This document shows, piece by piece, positions 27,675 to 37,600 of a stretch of DNA of 64,000 bases. Where the stretch lies: the NCBI GenBank assembly GCA_009782875.1, contig WRIE01000001.1, forward strand, positions 124,001 through 188,000, in the 5' to 3' direction. The notes beneath the pieces are model-generated. The model was not told where the DNA came from and did not search any database. It saw only the letters and a list, made by a program, of their open reading frames with translations. A program made the position numbers and the translations under genes. This DNA is from Eubacteriaceae bacterium (lineage in GTDB: Bacteria; Bacillota; Clostridia; Eubacteriales; Anaerofustaceae). Within the stretch, counting starts at the first letter, position 1. Every line of letters begins with the position of its first letter.

Positions 27675-29054
27675 CTAAGCCATTCCAGCTTCTTTTCTCC
27701 GGTTTTCCCTGGCATAAAACTCCGCTTGCCCATCGTCTATTTTGTAGAACATTATATTGATCAAAAAGCTGATCCCATAACCTATAGCAGGCAATCCCCC
27801 ATAGATAACCATAAAATCCCGGCTAAAAGCGGCGCTGGCCTCCATTCCTGGGAAATAGCCAATCAAGCCAAGGCCAAGCAGGGCCACAGTGCTGCCTGTG
27901 AACTGGGCAATTTTCAGTGGTATATTTGTCAGCGACTGGACTATAGCCCGGGCATCAATGCCGGTCTTATAATACCCGTACTCTGCGCAGTCGAGGATAT
28001 AGCTCGTTGCAAACCCCGAAATGAATGACCTGAAAAAGGTAGAGGCGATGTTTATTCCCATAAACGCGTAGATGCTGGACGCGCCGAAGAAAATCATAGC
28101 GACGCTAGTGAAAACACATAGCAGCTCGCCAAGCAAAAGCGCTTTTAGCCTTCCCAGCTTCAAGCCTATTTGCGGGCCGATTGCCACTGTAGCCAGGTAC
28201 ACAAGCATAGACACAGTTTGGGCACTGGCATATAGCAGCAAGTTGGGGTCATTGCGTATGTATATGTAATAGTAAAGCGTGATCTGGCCCGGGGCGCCGT
28301 AAGCTGTCAATGAGAAAGTGTGGGAGAATAAAAAAGCTATAAGCTGGGGGTTTGAAACCATGCTTTTTAGCATAACCCGAAGGCTTGCCTTTTGCTTTTC
28401 GTCCTGCAAGGCTCTCTTTTGCTCAAATGGGGCATGGAGGTTAACTAGCGTGTTTGTCGCGCCAAAGAAAAAGCAGCCGTAAATCGCAGCCATAAACAAA
28501 AACTGGTATTTTATCCTAACCAAATGACCAGCCAGCAAAAGGAATGGGGTTGTGGTTGCAGATGAGAATACCGCGCACGCAGCGGTCATCCGGGAAGAGG
28601 CGATTGCCATTTTGTTGCGTTTGCCCATATCTGTCCCGCCAACAAGCATCAATGCCCCGTATTGGGAAGTCAGGATAAACGCATTGGGGATCTTGACAAG
28701 GAGATGGCCGATTACAACAACAACGTAGCGAGCAGCAAGGGGCATATTGAAAGGGAGAAAAGTGACAAGGTATGAAGAGTAGTAAAGGGGCCTTGCCATT
28801 TTTAGCCACGGTATATACTTTCCCCCCGGCAAGCTCGATTTCTCGATAGCCGGTCCTACAAAAAAGCTTGCAAGAAAATCGATGGCTTTCGCTGCAAGAA
28901 GCATCGCAGCAACATCAGCCACCGGTATGAGCAAATGGTCAGTGAGGAAAAGATTTATGAAGTTTCCCGGAACCATGGCAAGATTGATAAAGAAGCCATG
29001 GAGGGCATACAAAATAATTTGTTTTCTTTCGCTTTGGACTGCATCTGTTCCCAT
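27675..29054 (-). CDS. GPH-family (MFS_2) transporter, array copy 1
   Basis: A 459-residue intact paralogue and the first of the array: SERKQIILYALHGFFINLA, GGKYIPWLKMARPLYYSSYL, NTLVNLHAPFEQKRALQDEK and ILDCAEYGYYKTGIDARAIV. ATG 29054 follows GGAGAGGTT; the frame extends open to 29144 without a better start. It lies 131 bases downstream of the NifK-like stop. That gap shows no convincing terminator, which is compatible with read-through. Confidence 0.85.
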   Translation of the reverse strand: MGTDAVQSERKQIILYALHGFFINLAMVPGNFINLFLTDHLLIPVADVAAMLLAAKAIDFLASFFVGPAIEKSSLPGGKYIPWLKMARPLYYSSYLVTFLPFNMPLAARYVVVVIGHLLVKIPNAFILTSQYGALMLVGGTDMGKRNKMAIASSRMTAACAVFSSATTTPFLLLAGHLVRIKYQFLFMAAIYGCFFFGATNTLVNLHAPFEQKRALQDEKQKASLRVMLKSMVSNPQLIAFLFSHTFSLTAYGAPGQITLYYYIYIRNDPNLLLYASAQTVSMLVYLATVAIGPQIGLKLGRLKALLLGELLCVFTSVAMIFFGASSIYAFMGINIASTFFRSFISGFATSYILDCAEYGYYKTGIDARAIVQSLTNIPLKIAQFTGSTVALLGLGLIGYFPGMEASAAFSRDFMVIYGGLPAIGYGISFLINIMFYKIDDGQAEFYARENRRKEAGMA

Positions 29055-29185
29055 AACCTCTCCATAGCCATTGGATTTTTTTTCTGCCAGTATTCCTGCC
29101 TGATTTCGAGGCGGCAGCCTGTATACAAGCCTTGCCGACGCCAAGGTAGAGTTATGAAGCCGGCTAGGCTTGCAAAAGAAATAGG

Positions 29186-30481
29186 CTAAAACAACAAACC
29201 GTTAAGCACCTGCTCCACTATCAGCATCGAGCCTGCCACCCCCAGATGGGTCTTGTCGATGACATCCACATAACCCATGCTCGGAAGCGCGTTCTCAACA
29301 CCGACAAAACGAAAACCGGCGCCGACCAGTCGCGATATCGTCGCCCCTGAAGCAAAAACCAGCTCGCTTTCGCCATCTGACATTATGTCCCGGCCAAGCA
29401 GCCCGGACAACCCATGTGCAGCCAGCAGCTCTTCAGTTTTGTGGCGCATGCCATCCATCTCGGGGCAAAAAACGCAGGCTGCCTGTGGCAACATGCCGAA
29501 ATAGCCTATGAAAAACTTGAAATAGGCATAAATTTCAGAGTATGTGCCTTCTACAGCGACCCTGGCTCCCCTGGGAAGCCCCACAGACGACGCCAATCGC
29601 CAGACATGCATATAGGCTGCAGCCCTTGCCCGCCCGCAGTCTTCCAAAGCGGGTCCAGGATCTGCGCCAAGCCTGGCGCAGATGTCGACGACAAAATCTT
29701 CAGTCGGGCCAAAACCGATTGGAGGGCCGTCGCATAGCATATACGCAGTCCCCAGCGTATCCTCCAAATACTTCGCGGCTCTAATCCCGTACTCATGCCT
29801 CACAACGATATTTAACGCGGCAGCGCCAATATCCATGATTTCCTCTATTGATGAGCCGGCGCAAAGGGCGCAGTTGACTTTGATTCCGCAAAGGCCAAGC
29901 AGGCGTTTCAACTCAGCCAGGTCCCCTTTGAAGTATTTCTGGAAAAGGGACAGGCCAAGCAAATTCACGGTTTTATCAACAACGGGTTTTTTTTGCGGGT
30001 TTAGCGTCTCAAGCAAAGCCAGCGCTCCGGTTTCAAATCCGGCGCAAATGTCAGTTGAGTAGCCGGGTGTCTCTAGGAGGACAGCATCGATATCGCTAAA
30101 AACGTTGTTTACTATGCCTTCCAAATCATCCCCGATAAGCGCAGCCCCTGGCGTGTTTACAATAGCAAGCAATTTATGGTTGGGCAGTTTTTCTTTGATG
30201 TATTCAAGGCCTTCGACAAGCTTGTCCCTGCCGCCATATATGTAGTCCCCGCTGTCAAGGAAAGTGCTGGGGATGCGGGATTGTCCGAAGAAAAACCTTT
30301 CATTGAAGTTCAACGGGTCAAACTGCTTTTGGCGCAGAATCTGCCTCTCGCTGATCCCGGAGTGGTAATACCTGCAGCCAGTGGGGCCATTGAGGAGCAC
30401 TACACTGCCTGCAACTCCTTCAAGGGCGAAGAGCGCCCCTGAGATGCCGTCAGGAGTAATACTGGTTAAATAATCGTTCAT
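29186..30481 (-). CDS. NifK/BchB-like nitrogenase-superfamily subunit
   Basis: A 431-residue protein of the oxidoreductase component 1 superfamily (NifD/NifK/BchN/BchB/CfbD). Near the N-terminus, ISGALFALEG-AGSVVLLNGPTGC aligns with the P-cluster region of NifK, but only Cys36 (GPTGC) is kept. The upstream Cys is Gly, and the third position (IVNTPGAALIGDDL, about 107-120) has no Cys. A later Cys cluster occurs in LCGIKVNCALCAG. GDDLEGI matches the conserved IGDDL turn. The gene starts 32 bases inside the fused NifH-NifD gene, so translation is coupled and the two probably form a heterocomplex. It lacks the residues expected for a full eight-iron P-cluster, pointing to a BchNB/CfbD-like four-iron site shared with its partner. 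Confidence 0.85.
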   Translation of the reverse strand: MNDYLTSITPDGISGALFALEGVAGSVVLLNGPTGCRYYHSGISERQILRQKQFDPLNFNERFFFGQSRIPSTFLDSGDYIYGGRDKLVEGLEYIKEKLPNHKLLAIVNTPGAALIGDDLEGIVNNVFSDIDAVLLETPGYSTDICAGFETGALALLETLNPQKKPVVDKTVNLLGLSLFQKYFKGDLAELKRLLGLCGIKVNCALCAGSSIEEIMDIGAAALNIVVRHEYGIRAAKYLEDTLGTAYMLCDGPPIGFGPTEDFVVDICARLGADPGPALEDCGRARAAAYMHVWRLASSVGLPRGARVAVEGTYSEIYAYFKFFIGYFGMLPQAACVFCPEMDGMRHKTEELLAAHGLSGLLGRDIMSDGESELVFASGATISRLVGAGFRFVGVENALPSMGYVDVIDKTHLGVAGSMLIVEQVLNGLLF

Positions 30482-32669
30482 CGTTCTCCCACTCTCCTCT
30501 CAAGCCCAGAGCCAAAAGGCCTGCCCAGCGCTCTATATAATCAAGGCCTGCAAAGAAGCCGGTGTCATGGACCATTTGCAGCGCGTCAACCACAGCCACT
30601 TCGCTGGGCGCGTTTGATGTGTAATTGCTAAGCAGGATATCAGGCTTGAGCAGAGCAATATCGGCCTCCCGTTTGCTGATATCGTAATCCTCTTCGATAA
30701 AGAACCCATCGGATATCTTTGTCCTGAATCCCTCGTCGCTTGATGACTTGATTATGCATAGCTTCGCTATCTCGATCCCCGAGTCGACAGCCGCGCCGAG
30801 GAGCCAGTCGAGGTCATGGCTGTATGTGACAACCATCAACCGCTTGCCTTCCAAAGAAGCCCTCAGCCTGCTGGTCGCTTTCTCATAGCGTTCCTTGTTT
30901 AGGGCGACAATCGACTCTGCCACATCTTGTTTCCCGTAGATGCCGCCAATCTCTCTTAGCCAATCCACTGTGTCGCCAAAACCTATCGGAAGTTTTCGGC
31001 CGAAGAATTTGGCCCCGAACTCAGTTTCAAAAAAGCCTTTTAGCTGTCTAGTGGAATAGTCGTCATTTGCCAGCAAGTTCAGCGCAGCCTTGTTGAAGCC
31101 TGCAAGGCTCTCATAATCTGTTTCGCATAAAAAGCGGCAGTTCACCTTCACACCCATTGCCAAAAGATAGCCTTCCACAGCCTCAAACAATTCCGGGGTG
31201 TTTCTATAGCTTGGCCGTTCGAAAAGAATGTTGACTAGGTTCTCCTCCGGCTGGACTCGTGTGTCGATAACTTGCCTTGCAAGCTCGATGTAGCTCATCA
31301 TAGTGCCCTGGGAGTAATCCCCGGTCATATTGCCGTCTGCCTTCAAGGTGAATATCGGCGTGCCGGCATTGCCTAAAGCCCTGGCTTGGTCAATGTCATC
31401 CCCGATAATCCCTGAGGGGCATGCGCTCGCAATGATGATAGCCTTTGGTTTTCCTGCCATAACCTCGGCAACCTTTTGCTCAAGCTTCTCCATTCCCCCA
31501 AAAACCATTTCCGGCTCTCCCATGTCGGTAGCCACTAAGTTGGGGGATACAGATGAAGGCAACAGGGAGCCCCTCTCGAAGAGCCGCCTCCTGCCTGTGC
31601 CGCCCATCCCGTTGTAGGAGATATACACGCAGCTTTTGGGGGCATGCGCAATCACTACTGCATCCCTTATCTGGGTCGCCACATACAATGCGCCATTAAA
31701 AGCGCAACTGGACAACGCTTCCCCGTTTGCGACACTTTTTGACAAGTAGCGCTTGGAGGATGAGAAGTCTAAAAAACTGTTTTTGGCCTGGGCCTCGATA
31801 CAGGCAGGCAAGTTGGCGCTAGTGGCAATATCACCCGCAATCCCTGAAGCCTCCGCCTTTTCAGAGAATGTGGCGCCCAATACGATATGCTCCAAGTCCT
31901 CATCAGAAAGGGGCCGGGCTTCATGCTTCTGTACCCCGTTTATGACTGCTTTGGCAAGCAGGTCAAAAATGATAGCCTCGGGGCACTTAGGGCTGGACTC
32001 TGCAAGTGTCATGTTTTTCGCTTCTGCTTCCATAAATGCGCTAGACCGGGGTATGTCTGCGATTACTGGCAGCCCTACAGCCGAGCAAAACGCCTGTACC
32101 CGGTCTGCCTCATCATCAATTCCCCGGCGGTTTAGGATGACACCGCCCACACGAGCCTGGCTGCCATCATAGTTGCGTATTCCCCGCAAGATATTGTTTG
32201 CGGCGTAAAGGGCCATAAACTCCCCTGATGTGACGATAAAAATCGTGTCAGCATACTCCCGGCGGATTGGCACTGCGAAGCCGCCGCAGACAACATCGCC
32301 AAGGACATCATACATTGTGGCGTCATACCTTCCTTTAAGCTGGAAAGTCGACAGGAGCTCAAACAAGCTGATGATGCCCCGCCCGGCGCAACCTACCCCC
32401 GGCTGGGGGCCGCCCGCCTCTATGCATCCCACGCCTGCGAAACCTGTAGCTAAAATAGCGTTTAAGTTGTAATCTGGCGGGTTTGTGTTTCTCATATAGT
32501 CAAGGGCTGTATCAAGCCTCCTTCCACCAAGCAGCAGCCGTGTGGAGTCGTGCTTGGGATCGCACCCGATTTGGAGCACACTGCTGCCGTTCATTGACAT
32601 TGCGGCAGAAAGATTGGCAGCCACAGTGGATTTGCCGATTCCGCCCTTGCCATAAATTGCTATTTCCAT
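30450..32669 (-). CDS. NifH-NifD-like fusion protein (nitrogenase-like reductase)
   Basis: A 739-residue fusion. Residues 1 to about 245 are a NifH/BchL/CfbC-type reductase: P-loop GKGGIGKST (7-15), CDPKHDST (36-43), Cys94 in PGVGCAGRG and Cys128 in DVVCGGFAVPIR, the two ligands of the dimer-bridging 4Fe-4S cluster. After a linker (about 250-310), residues about 310-739 are a NifD/BchN-like half. It has three cysteines at the P-cluster positions: Cys322 (SSCAFNGAL), Cys347 (HAPKSC) and Cys417 (SACPSGIIGDD). Such proteins use ATP-driven electron transfer to reduce a difficult substrate. NifH and NifD are normally separate, so the fusion is unusual. The start is ATG 32669 (GAGAGG upstream); an upstream TTG at 32687 is the alternative. 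No NifB/NifEN genes are in the window, so nitrogen fixation is unlikely. Confidence 0.88.
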   Translation of the reverse strand: MEIAIYGKGGIGKSTVAANLSAAMSMNGSSVLQIGCDPKHDSTRLLLGGRRLDTALDYMRNTNPPDYNLNAILATGFAGVGCIEAGGPQPGVGCAGRGIISLFELLSTFQLKGRYDATMYDVLGDVVCGGFAVPIRREYADTIFIVTSGEFMALYAANNILRGIRNYDGSQARVGGVILNRRGIDDEADRVQAFCSAVGLPVIADIPRSSAFMEAEAKNMTLAESSPKCPEAIIFDLLAKAVINGVQKHEARPLSDEDLEHIVLGATFSEKAEASGIAGDIATSANLPACIEAQAKNSFLDFSSSKRYLSKSVANGEALSSCAFNGALYVATQIRDAVVIAHAPKSCVYISYNGMGGTGRRRLFERGSLLPSSVSPNLVATDMGEPEMVFGGMEKLEQKVAEVMAGKPKAIIIASACPSGIIGDDIDQARALGNAGTPIFTLKADGNMTGDYSQGTMMSYIELARQVIDTRVQPEENLVNILFERPSYRNTPELFEAVEGYLLAMGVKVNCRFLCETDYESLAGFNKAALNLLANDDYSTRQLKGFFETEFGAKFFGRKLPIGFGDTVDWLREIGGIYGKQDVAESIVALNKERYEKATSRLRASLEGKRLMVVTYSHDLDWLLGAAVDSGIEIAKLCIIKSSSDEGFRTKISDGFFIEEDYDISKREADIALLKPDILLSNYTSNAPSEVAVVDALQMVHDTGFFAGLDYIERWAGLLALGLRGEWENDERLFNQYYS

Positions 32670-32687
32670 AATAAATAAACCTCTCAA

Positions 32688-34610
32688 TCAAGCAGAGCGC
32701 ACAGAACCGGAAACGATCTGCACCAAATGCTCTGCGTTCAAGTCCTCTATCCGGTAGTAGTCAGCGCACATGGCCTCGGCAATCTTCTCTGCCAAACCAA
32801 GGCGTATAAAATCATTTTCAGTATCCACAACCACGCTTTTGATGCCCCTAATGGCGATCTGGTTGGCAAGCGCGTAGACTTCCTCCATAGGTTTCGCTGT
32901 TTTATCAGATGAGTTTGCGCGCCCGTCAGTGACAAGCACCAATACGGGCAGGATGTCTTTGTCTTTTAGGCGCTCCACCAGTATCGTGTCCAGCGCCAAT
33001 TCCAAGCCCTTGGCCATCGGTGTGCGGCCGCCTGTGGGCAATTCAGCCAAGCGTTTTTGGGCAAGCTCCACGCTGCGGGTGATGCTGAGCAGAGTCTCGG
33101 CGGAATCGTGGCGGAAAGCTATCATCCCCACTTTGTCCCTTTTTTGGTAAGAGTCATTCAGCAGGGAGCAAATAGCCCCTTTTACAGCCCTCATCCGCTG
33201 GTTGGCCCCCATGGAGCCGCTGGCGTCCACAGCGAAGATGATTGTATTGCCAGTGCGTTTCTCGCGGATCTTTTCCCTGAAATCAGAGTTTCTCACTGCG
33301 ATGGCCATGCCATTTTTCTCCCGGGTCTTTTGATGCACAGCCGCTGCCCTGATAGTGGCGTCAAAGGCCAAGTCAGTGGTTTTCCCTTTAGGGAACGCAG
33401 CCCGCACATACCTTCCTTGGCCTGATGTGGTTTTAAGCACATTGCGCCTGCCGCTGCCCTTGTTGATAGAGCGCACAACAGATTCGCTTATCCAAGGGAA
33501 CACATCAAAAGTCTCGCCGATTTCTTGCACATCTTCATCATCGACAGGTGGCGGGGGAGGCAAATCTGGCGGCAGCGGCTGGTTGTCAATCTCTTCTGCG
33601 TCATCTTGGCTGTCCTCGTCGTCCTGGTCATCTACTTGCTCATCCTCTTCGGGCATTTCCTCAGGCGGAGGGGGAGGCGGGTCTTCTGGCCCTTCCTGGT
33701 CTTCGAGCTCTTTGGGCTCCTCCATCTCTTCCATCGGCGGATCCTCTTCTTGTACATAATGGGCATTGTCCCGCACCCTGTGTGGCAGGGCATAAAGCGC
33801 CGCTGTCTGTATGTCCTCGGTGTTCAGCATAATGCGCCCGTCAAGGGCTGCGATAGCCTTCGCTGCCTCTATGATGCAGATCTCCGCCCTGTGGCCTGCG
33901 CAGTTGGAGCGGGCGGACAATGAGGAGGCGAGTTTCATTGCATTCTCGCTAGCCTCGATTTTCTCAAGGTTTTTTGCCGCAATCGCAATCCGGCTTGCCA
34001 GTTTTTCCTGGTCAGCCTCCCATCGCTTCATAAAAGCGGCGCTGTCCCGCTCATAACTGATGCGCCTCTTGATTATCTCTGCCCGGTCATTGGGGTTTTG
34101 CTCCCCCCTAATTTCCACATACAACCCGAAACGGTCTAAAAACTGCGGGCGCAGTTTGCCTTCCTCCGGGTTCATGCTTCCCACCAGCACGAAATTTGAC
34201 CGGTAGGAATATGAAATGCCCTCCCTTTCAACGTTGGCTTTGCCGGAAGCTGCGCTTTCCAAGAGGCTGTTGATTATAAAGTCGCTAAGAAGGTTCACTT
34301 CATCGATATACAGGATGTTGCCATCTGCAGCCGCCAGGATCCCCGGCTCGAAACTTCTTGTGCCTTCCCGGATAGCGGCTTTCAAGTCGATGGAGCCGAT
34401 AAGCCTATCCTCTGTGATATTCAATGGCAGCTCAACGATCTTCATACCGCCCATTAAATCAGCCAATCCCCTGGCGACAGTGGATTTGGCTGTGCCTTTC
34501 TGGCCGCTCAGCAAAACACCGCCGATCCTTGGATTGATCGCATTCCACAATAGGGCGTTTTTCATCTCGTCTTGGCCGAGAATAGCGGTAAACGGAAATA
34601 CTTGCCTCAT
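32688..34610 (-). CDS. chlD: ChlD/BchD-type chelatase subunit (AAA+ plus VWA)
   Basis: A 640-residue protein. The N-terminal AAA+ domain (about 1-285) has Walker A GQKGTAKST (36-44), Walker B ILYIDEVNLL (99-108) and the ChlI-like FEPGILAAADGN insert. A Pro/Glu/Asp-rich linker (about 290-365) leads to a C-terminal VWA domain with MIDAS DASGSM (about 462-467), TGGRTPMAKGL and LVTDGRANSS. In Mg-chelatase and cobaltochelatase this subunit couples ATPase motor rings to the large chelatase subunit. Its ATG overlaps the stop of the CobN-like gene 2 (ATGA), so it is translationally coupled. Unlike many ChlD proteins, its Walker motifs look intact. Partners are the ChlI-like protein at 53087 and the two CobN-like subunits. 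Confidence 0.9.
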   Translation of the reverse strand: MRQVFPFTAILGQDEMKNALLWNAINPRIGGVLLSGQKGTAKSTVARGLADLMGGMKIVELPLNITEDRLIGSIDLKAAIREGTRSFEPGILAAADGNILYIDEVNLLSDFIINSLLESAASGKANVEREGISYSYRSNFVLVGSMNPEEGKLRPQFLDRFGLYVEIRGEQNPNDRAEIIKRRISYERDSAAFMKRWEADQEKLASRIAIAAKNLEKIEASENAMKLASSLSARSNCAGHRAEICIIEAAKAIAALDGRIMLNTEDIQTAALYALPHRVRDNAHYVQEEDPPMEEMEEPKELEDQEGPEDPPPPPPEEMPEEDEQVDDQDDEDSQDDAEEIDNQPLPPDLPPPPPVDDEDVQEIGETFDVFPWISESVVRSINKGSGRRNVLKTTSGQGRYVRAAFPKGKTTDLAFDATIRAAAVHQKTREKNGMAIAVRNSDFREKIREKRTGNTIIFAVDASGSMGANQRMRAVKGAICSLLNDSYQKRDKVGMIAFRHDSAETLLSITRSVELAQKRLAELPTGGRTPMAKGLELALDTILVERLKDKDILPVLVLVTDGRANSSDKTAKPMEEVYALANQIAIRGIKSVVVDTENDFIRLGLAEKIAEAMCADYYRIEDLNAEHLVQIVSGSVRSA

Positions 34611-37600
34611 TGTATAACCTCCGTTTTGCCTAAAAATTCGTCTATTTCCTTCAAATTGCGTTTCCAGACATCAACTTTGTCATCAGCGATGATTTCAATC
34701 CCGCCGCCTTGGATTTCGCCACCTACTAAGAACAACCCATCTTCCATGTCTCCTTCGATCTGCAGGTAAGCGTCTTTCAGGGCTTTGAGGACCGCAGGGT
34801 CGCCATCCCATTTGCCCCGCTCGCCCAGCTCGATGAAACGGCGGGACACCTCTTCCAAGGCGAACCTGTTCTCTTTGGAAAACCACTCCCGGACATGCTC
34901 ATCAAGGACGTATTCTTCCACAAGCCTGTCTATGGCGCTGTCTCCAACAACCCCAGACAAAACCTGCAGGGTGAACACATTGTGCACAAAACCCATGATA
35001 GCCGCTGCCCCGTCGTAGCCCTCCTCGAGGATATTCTTCTTCCAGATTGGGTTGAACAGCGTCTCCGCCATGTTTTCAGCTATCTTTTCTTCCAGCCCCA
35101 TGACTGCGATGCGCCCTGCCTTTTCAGTGGAGCCTTGGTATGCCTTCGCATTTTTGCCCCCATAGGCTTTGGCTATAAGCCCAAACCCTCCTGTGACACC
35201 AGCTGAGAAGCCTGCATTCAGGACGTTGTACCTTTTCGTCATGGTCAAGTCGTAGGTCACATCAGTGTTTTTGGCGCTGGCGACAAACTCGGCCACTGAG
35301 CGCTGCCCGTCCAGCCCCCTGCCGTAAGCGTGGGCGGATGCTTCAATGAAGTAGCGTATCAAGTCGTTCTCGCTATTCCATGCGCTCGCTTTTAATGCTA
35401 GATCGATATTGGCCCCGTATGAGCCAGGAGCGTCGCCAAAAATACGCACAGCTGCGCGCCGTTCGGCATCTTCCACTCCCGCAGCGCTTAGTTCGCCAAG
35501 AAGGGCCAGGCTGTGTTTCCTGACATAGTTAGTGTCTTCCCCTTCCTCCAGGTTCGCAGCCAACATGGCAGCGTCATCCAACAAAGCGACGATTTCCGGC
35601 CATGAATCCCGCAGGATTCCAGAGATGCGCACAGTGACGTCAATCCGTGGGCGGCCGAGCTCATGGAGCGGAATGGCTTCCAGTCCAGTGACCTTGCCTG
35701 AGCTGTCCCAGATAGGCTTTATGCCCATCAAACTCATCATCTGCGACATTTGCTCCCCTTTGGAGACAGTCACATCTGTGGAGATCATATTCATAGCAAT
35801 CTGCTCTGGAAAAACCCCTTCTTCTTCCAGGTATTTATCAACCAGCGCATTGGCAAGCTGCTCGCCTATGCTGTAGGCGGTTTGGGTTGGTATGCGCGCT
35901 GAGTCAGATGTGAACATGTTGCGCCCTGTAGGGATGAATTCCCTGCCGTTGTTGTCCGGCGCGCCAAAAATCCCCGGTGGTATGTAGCCTCCGGACAAGC
36001 CGGAGAAGAGGCTGTCCATTTCTTGGCTGGCAAGGGTCAACTTGGCCTTTATATCCCTAATGTCTGCGTCCGGCAAGGGACCTGCCTCTTTTGCGGACAG
36101 TTCATCGATATAAGCGGCAACGCCATCCGCATCGGGGGCGCGTCCAAAAACATGCCGCTTGGAGATAGCCGGGCTAGACGCAGCGCTGGCCAGCAATTGG
36201 CTTACAAGCGAAATTCCCGCAGCCGGATCTTCCTCAGCATCAAACATGGCAAGCAATTCGGGCAGCGCAGACAACTCTTTTTTGATGCTGCCAAAAATCG
36301 CGTCTGCCTGTGCTGTCCCGGTCTCGGAAGCTTGCCTGTGTTCCTCAATCAACCTAGAAAGCTGTTTATACTCATCCCTGGCTCCGCTGGCGATTGAAGG
36401 CATATGGTCGACAATAGCCCCAAATGCCCGCCGTTTGGCCACGACAGCCTCTCCGGGCACTGCGCTGTTGTAGATATATAGGTTCGGCAGGCTCCCAAGG
36501 GCTATCACAGGCCAACAGTCCTCAGAAAGAGCGCTGGATTTGCCGGGCAAGAAGTCCATGGATCCGTGTGTACCCACATTCACAATGGCATCAGCCTTTA
36601 TGCCGTGCTGGATATGCCAAAATGTCGCTAAATACTGGTGCGGGGGAGGGCAGAGGGGGTCTTGGAGTATCTTGCAGACCTCTCCAGTGCACTTGGCCCC
36701 ATAGCAGCCACGTTTCGGCTCCACAAACAGGCTGATGTTGCCAAACTCTAATCCAGTGATGATGAGGCTATCGCCTTCAACCATCCCTTCCCCTGGCGGA
36801 GGGCCATACAACTCCTCTATCTTTGCGCGGTTTGCGCCAGACAGCTGGGAGTACCAAACATCGTACTCTTCAAGGCCCATTTTGTGCAGAGCCCCTCCAG
36901 AGGCGATAATGTCCTCTACACTAGTCCATCTGAAGTCGCTGATAGCTTTTGTATCCAAGATGAGGTTCTTAAGGGCTCCTCCGTTTTCAGGGATATTTTC
37001 AAGTGTGTAGCCCTCATCCTGCATGCGCCTCATAATCTGGACAACACTTTCAAAGCTGTCCAGCTGGTAAGCCGCGCCAATTGTTGCCTCAACACCTGAG
37101 CAAGGGGCGTTGTGCATAATTAATGCGATGCGTTTGTCTGAATTGGCCTTTTTTCTTAAGCCCACCCATTTGGCCGCCCTTTCGGCGAAATTGCTTATGC
37201 CGCCCTTGATGGGGACGGGTTTATCCTGGGCATCCTTCGCGCCTATAAAAACCGGTTCTATCATCCCCTGTATTTCTGGGGTCATATAGCTCCAAGCCAT
37301 CTCGGCTGATATTGGGTGGGCTTCTTTTTGCCAATTGTCCACAGTGCAAAAGTACGATGCTATAGGCTTTATCACGGGCATATCCAGCTTCCCGTAAAAG
37401 CTTGCCGCTGCCTCAAATGAGCTTTCTGGCGAGGTTGTTGCAGCTGCGAAATGCATCCGGTTGACAAAAGCATCGATTACTGGCGCCCCCTGCTCGCAGA
37501 AAAGATCCTCGAATATTGCCTCAAAACTGCGGTCGGCATCGGTATTTTCTGTAAAGCCGCATATGAGGCTGATGCCATGGCCCAGAAGCTCTGTGGCCAA

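Noticed and set aside
21881-29054. CRISPR-like periodic repeats
   Set aside because: The repeated words in this stretch come from five paralogous transporter genes about 1.4 kb apart, not short direct repeats with spacers. I saw no CRISPR array elsewhere in the window.
29186-32669. Nitrogen fixation (nif) operon
   Set aside because: No NifB, NifE/N or other cofactor genes are present, the NifK-like subunit lacks P-cluster cysteines, and the neighbours are chelatase genes under a cobalamin riboswitch.
33355-33923. Plus-strand Ser/Gly-rich frames opposite the ChlD linker
   Set aside because: They mirror the Pro/Glu/Asp-rich linker codons on the other strand; no start site or homology.
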